From: JAFGOG01 sp034429215
GTDB lineage: Bacteria > Chloroflexota > Anaerolineae > JAAYZQ01
Direction: 5' to 3'
Assembly (NCBI GenBank): GCA_034429215.1
Contig: DAOUGI010000043.1
Location: 1 to 64,000 of the forward strand
Length of the DNA stretch: 64,000 bases
The notes beneath the pieces are model-generated. The model had not been told where the DNA came from. It saw only the letters and a list, made by a program, of their open reading frames with translations, and searched no databases. The position numbers were made by a program, and so were the translations under genes. Below are positions 60,635 through 64,000 of this stretch, one piece after another (the stretch's first letter is position 1; each line of letters opens with the position of its first letter).

Positions 60635-62095
60635 ATGGCACTGAGCGTATATAACTATCTGACGCGGCGCAACGAGCCGTTCAAGTCAATCGAGGAAGGT
60701 TTCGTCAGTTTTTACGTCTGCGGACCGACGGTATACGAGCACGCCCACATCGGCCACGCCAAGGTGTATGTGTCGTTCGACGTGATGGTGCGCTATTTCC
60801 GCTATCTGGGTTACCGGGTGCGCTACGTGCGCAACATCACCGACGTCGGTCACCTGAGCGACGATGCCGACGAGGGGGAAGACAAGATCCTGCGCCGGGC
60901 CGTCCGAGACCGGCTCGAACCGATGGAGCTGGTCGAGACCTACATGCACAGCTTTTTCGAGGACATGGACACCCTCAACGTGCTCCGGCCCAACATCTCG
61001 CCTCGTCCTTCTGGTCACATTCCCGAGCAGATCGAGTTAATCAAGGTTCTGCTGGACCTGGGCCACGCCTACGAGTCTAACGGCTCGATCTATTTCGACG
61101 TGGCGACTTGGCCGGAATATGGCAAATTGTCCGGCCGCAAAGTGGAAGAACAGGCGGAGGGCGCGCGGCTGGCGATCAACCCCGAAAAGCGCAACCCGGC
61201 CGATTTTGCGGTGTGGAAAAAGGCCGAAGCCGGCCACATCCTGCGCTGGCCCAGCCCGTGGGGCTGGGGCTATCCCGGCTGGCACCTGGAGTGCTCGGTG
61301 ATGGCCACCAAATATCTGGGCCAGCCGTTCGACATCCACGGCGGCGGCATGGAGAACATGTTCCCCCACAACGAGTGCGAGATCGCCCAGATCGAGGCTG
61401 CCACCGGCAAGCAGTTCTGCAACTATTGGCTGCTGAACAACATGGTCATGGTCAACGGCGTCAAGATGGGCAAGAGCCTGGGCAACTATACCACCATCAA
61501 GGACGCTTTGAGCCGCCACGAGCCGATGACCCTCCGCTTCTTTATCTTGAGCAGCCATTACCGGTCGACGACCGACTTTGCCGATGAAGCGTTGGCGGCG
61601 GCCGGCCGCGGCCTGGAAAGGCTGTACGGCACCGTCCGGCTCGTGCGCGACCGGCTGCGCACCGCGGCCGGCGAAGCGGTCGACGGCGGCTGGGCAGCCA
61701 AGCTCGATGGGTACAAGGCCCGTTTCCTGGAGGCGATGGACGATGACTTTAACACGCCGCAGGCCATCGCCGTGCTGTTCGATCTGGGCCGCGAGGTGAA
61801 CAGCCTGCTCAACTCCGGGGAGCCGGCCGGCAGGGGCACGCTGGAGGCCATCGACAAGCTGTACGGAACCCTGGGCGGCGACGTGCTGGGCCTGATCCCG
61901 GCCGACGTGGCCGTCAAGGCCGACGACGCGTTAGTCGACGGCCTGGTGCGGCTGCTGATCGACATGCGCCACGAGGCGCGCCGGACCCGCGACTGGGCGC
62001 GCGCCGACGCCATCCGCGATCAACTGGCCGGCCTGGGGGTTGTTCTGGAGGACGGCGCGGAGGGCACGCGCTGGCGGTTGAGCCGACAGGACTGA
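60635..62095 (+). CDS. cysS: Cysteinyl-tRNA synthetase
   Basis: A 486-residue class I synthetase. VCGPTVYEHAHIGHAKVYV contains the HIGH motif; the zinc ligands lie around C28 and the block HLECSVMA, then HNECEIAQ; KMGKSLGN is the KMSKS motif. The C-terminal helical domain includes the RTRDWARADAIRDQLAGLG anticodon region. AGAAAGGGG lies upstream. rlmB follows after 1 nt. Confidence 0.97.
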   Translation: MALSVYNYLTRRNEPFKSIEEGFVSFYVCGPTVYEHAHIGHAKVYVSFDVMVRYFRYLGYRVRYVRNITDVGHLSDDADEGEDKILRRAVRDRLEPMELVETYMHSFFEDMDTLNVLRPNISPRPSGHIPEQIELIKVLLDLGHAYESNGSIYFDVATWPEYGKLSGRKVEEQAEGARLAINPEKRNPADFAVWKKAEAGHILRWPSPWGWGYPGWHLECSVMATKYLGQPFDIHGGGMENMFPHNECEIAQIEAATGKQFCNYWLLNNMVMVNGVKMGKSLGNYTTIKDALSRHEPMTLRFFILSSHYRSTTDFADEALAAAGRGLERLYGTVRLVRDRLRTAAGEAVDGGWAAKLDGYKARFLEAMDDDFNTPQAIAVLFDLGREVNSLLNSGEPAGRGTLEAIDKLYGTLGGDVLGLIPADVAVKADDALVDGLVRLLIDMRHEARRTRDWARADAIRDQLAGLGVVLEDGAEGTRWRLSRQD

Positions 62096-62096
62096 C

Positions 62097-62849
62097 ATGC
62101 GAGAGCTCATCTACGGCCGCCAACCGGTTCACGAAGCCATGCGGGCCGGGCGGCGGCAGGTGTTCAAGCTGCTGCTGGCCAGAGAGATCAAGGCCGGCGG
62201 GATCGTAGGTCAAATCCTGGCGCTGGCTGCTTCACAAAAGCCGGCCATCCCGGTCCAGCAAGTGGACCGGCAAGCGTTAGACAAACTGGGCGGCGAGGCT
62301 CACCATCAGGGCCTCGCCGCCGAGGTTTCCGACTATCCTTACGTGGACCTGGTGGAGATTCTGGCTGCCGCTAAACAGGCCGGCCAAGATCCCTTTCTTT
62401 TACTGTTGGACCACATTCAAGATCCCCAAAACCTGGGCTCGCTGTTGCGCACCGCCGAGGCTGTGGGCGTCCACGGCGTGGTGATCCCCGGCCGGCGGGC
62501 GGCGGGGGTGACGCCGGCGGCGGTGCGGGCCTCGGCCGGCGCAGCCGAGCACGTGCGGGTGGCGCTCGTCTCGAACCTGGCCCAGACACTCGATTGGTTC
62601 AAGGCCCGCGGCGTGTGGCTTGCCGGGCTGGAGGCGCTGCCCGATGCCCCCCTTTACACTCAAGCCGGCCTGCTCGGGCCGCTGGGGCTGGTGGTGGGCA
62701 GTGAGGGAGAGGGCCTCAGCCGCCTGGTGCGTGACAAGTGCGATTTTCTGATCCGGCTGCCTCTGCACGGCCGGGTCGGGTCCCTAAACGCCGCCGTGGC
62801 CGGCGCCATCGCCCTCTACGAGGCTCGCAGACAGCGCGATTTGAAATAA
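62097..62849 (+). CDS. rlmB: 23S rRNA (guanosine-2'-O-)-methyltransferase RlmB
   Basis: A 250-residue SPOUT (TrmH) methyltransferase. N-terminal substrate domain YGRQPVHEAMRAGRRQV; catalytic motifs LLDHIQDPQNLGSLLRTAEA, LVVGSEGEGLSRLV and RVGSLNAAVAGAIALYE form the knot. It methylates a 23S rRNA loop guanosine (G2251 in E. coli). It is co-transcribed with cysS as in many bacteria. Confidence 0.95.
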   Translation: MRELIYGRQPVHEAMRAGRRQVFKLLLAREIKAGGIVGQILALAASQKPAIPVQQVDRQALDKLGGEAHHQGLAAEVSDYPYVDLVEILAAAKQAGQDPFLLLLDHIQDPQNLGSLLRTAEAVGVHGVVIPGRRAAGVTPAAVRASAGAAEHVRVALVSNLAQTLDWFKARGVWLAGLEALPDAPLYTQAGLLGPLGLVVGSEGEGLSRLVRDKCDFLIRLPLHGRVGSLNAAVAGAIALYEARRQRDLK

Positions 62850-62875
62850 AAAAAGTCCTTCGTTGCCGAAGGACT
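62848..62875 (-). terminator. Terminator of tRNA-Tyr
   Basis: On the minus strand AGTCCTTCG-GCAA-CGAAGGACT (62875-62854) is followed by a T7 run (62854-62848). It is immediately downstream of the tRNA and opposes rlmB. Confidence 0.88.
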
Positions 62876-62878
62876 CTG

Positions 62879-62960
62879 TGGGCAGGGGAGGGTTCGAACC
62901 TCCGTAGGCTGAGCCGACGGTTTTACAGACCGCCCCCTTTGGCCACTCGGGTACCTGCCC
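62879..62960 (-). tRNA. tRNA-Tyr (anticodon GTA)
   Basis: An 82-nt class II tRNA. Acceptor GGGCAGG / CCTGCCC; anticodon stem-loop CGGTCTGTAAAACCG with GTA; long variable arm GTCGGCTCAGCC-like; T-arm GGAGGTTCGAACCTCC; discriminator A. CCA is not encoded. Confidence 0.95.
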
Positions 62961-62972
62961 GTACAGCACCCT

Positions 62973-63000
62973 ATTATACCGATCTTGCTCCGATTGTCAA
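62973..63000 (-). promoter_or_regulatory. Promoter of tRNA-Tyr
   Basis: Minus strand TTGACA (62995-63000) and TATAAT (62973-62978) with a 16-nt spacer; start about 7 nt upstream of the mature 5' end. Confidence 0.85.
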
Positions 63001-63008
63001 CCGCCGGG

Positions 63009-64000
63009 TCAGTTCTTGCGTCCCACGAAGAAACGCCCAAAATCACTGAGGTATTGTGGCAGCCGGCGCCAGGTGTCCGGGTTGGTGGCCTGCCGCCAGA
63101 TGCGCTTCGGTCGAAAGTAAAAGCGGCGGTAGGCCTCGTGCCACTTTTCCTCCACCAGCTCAGGCGGCAGCGTTGGCAGCTCGTAGCGGGCCTTTTCGTC
63201 GTGGATGGCATAGTCGCGCCAGTCCATGCTGAACAGCCGGCCATCTCGTTGCGCTATCTCCCACAGCTCGGTGCCGGGGTAGGGCGCGGCGATCATGAAA
63301 TTCGCCAGGTCGGGGTCCAGCTCCAGCGCGCAGCGGATCGTGTCGTCCATCGTCTCGGCCGTGTCGGCCGGCAGGCCAAAGATGAAAAAGCCCATCGTCT
63401 GCAGCCCCGCTGCCTTGGCCTCGCGAAAGGCGCGGCGCACGTCGTCCACCGTCTGCTGCTTCTTGATGCTGTCGAGCACAGCCTGGTTGCCGCTCTCCAC
63501 GCCAAAGCCGACCCGCTTGCAGCCGGACTGTTTCATGAGCTGAAATAGCTCGGCGTCGGTGTGGTCGGCCCGCATGCCGTGTATGGTCACCCATGGCACA
63601 CGGTTCAGACCCTCGGCAATCAGCAGCCGGCAGATCTCCTTGGCCCGCTCCGGCTTCAAGTTCCACACATCGTCGGTGATGCCGATCTCGGTGGCCTTCA
63701 TGTCGTGCACCAGGTAGCGCCATTCGGCCACCACGTCCTCCGGCGAGCGGGCGCGCCAGGTGTTGCCGGTGATCGGCTTGGAGCAGTAGATACACTGATA
63801 GGGGCATCCCCGGCTGGTGACCAGGGTATAGGCCCGGGCGTGAGGGTCCAGCCCATCGGTCAGCGGCTGCAGGTTGGTATAGCGCTCGATCTTGAACAGG
63901 TGATAGGCCGGCCAGGGGATCTCTCCGATCTCCCTGCGCAGCGCCCGCACCGGGTTGTGGATCACCTGCCCCGAACCATCGCGCCAGCTCACCCCCCTGA
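63009..64000 (-). CDS. B12-binding-type radical SAM protein (5' end beyond window)
   Basis: The frame is open to base 64000, so the N-terminus is missing. It has the cluster motif SRGCPYQCIYCSKP, then a TIM-barrel part with ITDDVWNLKPERAKEICRLL, CKRVGFGVESGNQ and FFIFGLPADTAETMDDTI. This pattern fits radical SAM enzymes that usually carry an N-terminal cobalamin-binding domain, which would lie outside the window. The substrate is unknown. Confidence 0.85.
   Translation of the reverse strand, partial: RGVSWRDGSGQVIHNPVRALRREIGEIPWPAYHLFKIERYTNLQPLTDGLDPHARAYTLVTSRGCPYQCIYCSKPITGNTWRARSPEDVVAEWRYLVHDMKATEIGITDDVWNLKPERAKEICRLLIAEGLNRVPWVTIHGMRADHTDAELFQLMKQSGCKRVGFGVESGNQAVLDSIKKQQTVDDVRRAFREAKAAGLQTMGFFIFGLPADTAETMDDTIRCALELDPDLANFMIAAPYPGTELWEIAQRDGRLFSMDWRDYAIHDEKARYELPTLPPELVEEKWHEAYRRFYFRPKRIWRQATNPDTWRRLPQYLSDFGRFFVGRKN

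Overview
The window is about 64 kb of high-GC bacterial DNA, read here as a member of the Chloroflexota (Anaerolineae-like). The reasons are the mix of genes: large DUF2079/PMT-like membrane glycosyltransferases, a UPF0182 protein, Thr/Pro-stalk surface proteins, a PrsA-type lipoprotein and no outer-membrane machinery, together with the block clpC-radA-yacL-cysS-rlmB. The lineage is an inference. No phage, IS element, rRNA operon or CRISPR array is visible. Both window ends cut genes: a secreted kelch protein on the left and a radical SAM protein on the right.

Layout. 1-2.0 kb: secreted kelch-repeat protein. 2.0-2.75 kb: gene-free region with an orphan promoter-to-terminator RNA unit and a second rod-like structure. 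2.75-7.1 kb: PrsA-like foldase lipoprotein, then fur-feoA-feoB-feoC for ferrous iron uptake with a likely Fur box. 7.1-12.5 kb (minus): sulfate activation genes sat and cysC interleaved with two alkaline-phosphatase-superfamily enzymes and a toxin-antitoxin pair, behind a promoter and leader terminator. 12.5-18.9 kb (minus): murJ, an MttB-family methyltransferase with an ornithine-cyclodeaminase homologue, and glmS behind a glmS ribozyme. 19-21.8 kb: ferredoxin and iorBA. 21.9-28 kb: tRNA-Arg followed at once by a LysE exporter, a GNAT enzyme, a DUF692 protein, a YchF paralogue with an altered P-loop and a DUF333 surface protein. 28-32 kb: UPF0182 and HhH/coiled-coil membrane proteins. 32-36 kb (minus): gbsR-type regulator with SDR, ATC-hydrolase-like and two methyltransferase genes. 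36-38.6 kb: MrfA-like helicase with an HNH insert. 38.8-40.7 kb: a phosphoglycerate mutase whose two halves are in swapped order, plus a coupled small gene. 40.6-50.8 kb (minus): four membrane glycosyltransferases and kynureninase. 50.9-54.3 kb: ferredoxin, gdhA, rpsA. 54.5-62.9 kb: clpC, radA, yacL-like, cytidylate-kinase-like, cysS, rlmB. 62.9-64 kb: tRNA-Tyr and a radical SAM gene.

The strongest unusual signal is the ORF at 38775-40355. It carries every major block of cofactor-independent phosphoglycerate mutase, but the block that normally forms the C-terminal part comes first and the normal N-terminal part (DGWG, GNSE) comes second. This is a circular permutation with most catalytic residues kept. 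The second theme is repeat invasion: three families of short dispersed repeats have entered coding sequences in frame. They include a 38-nt element in the same reading frame in two unrelated genes. Heptamer arrays and AGGA-loop hairpins occur between genes.
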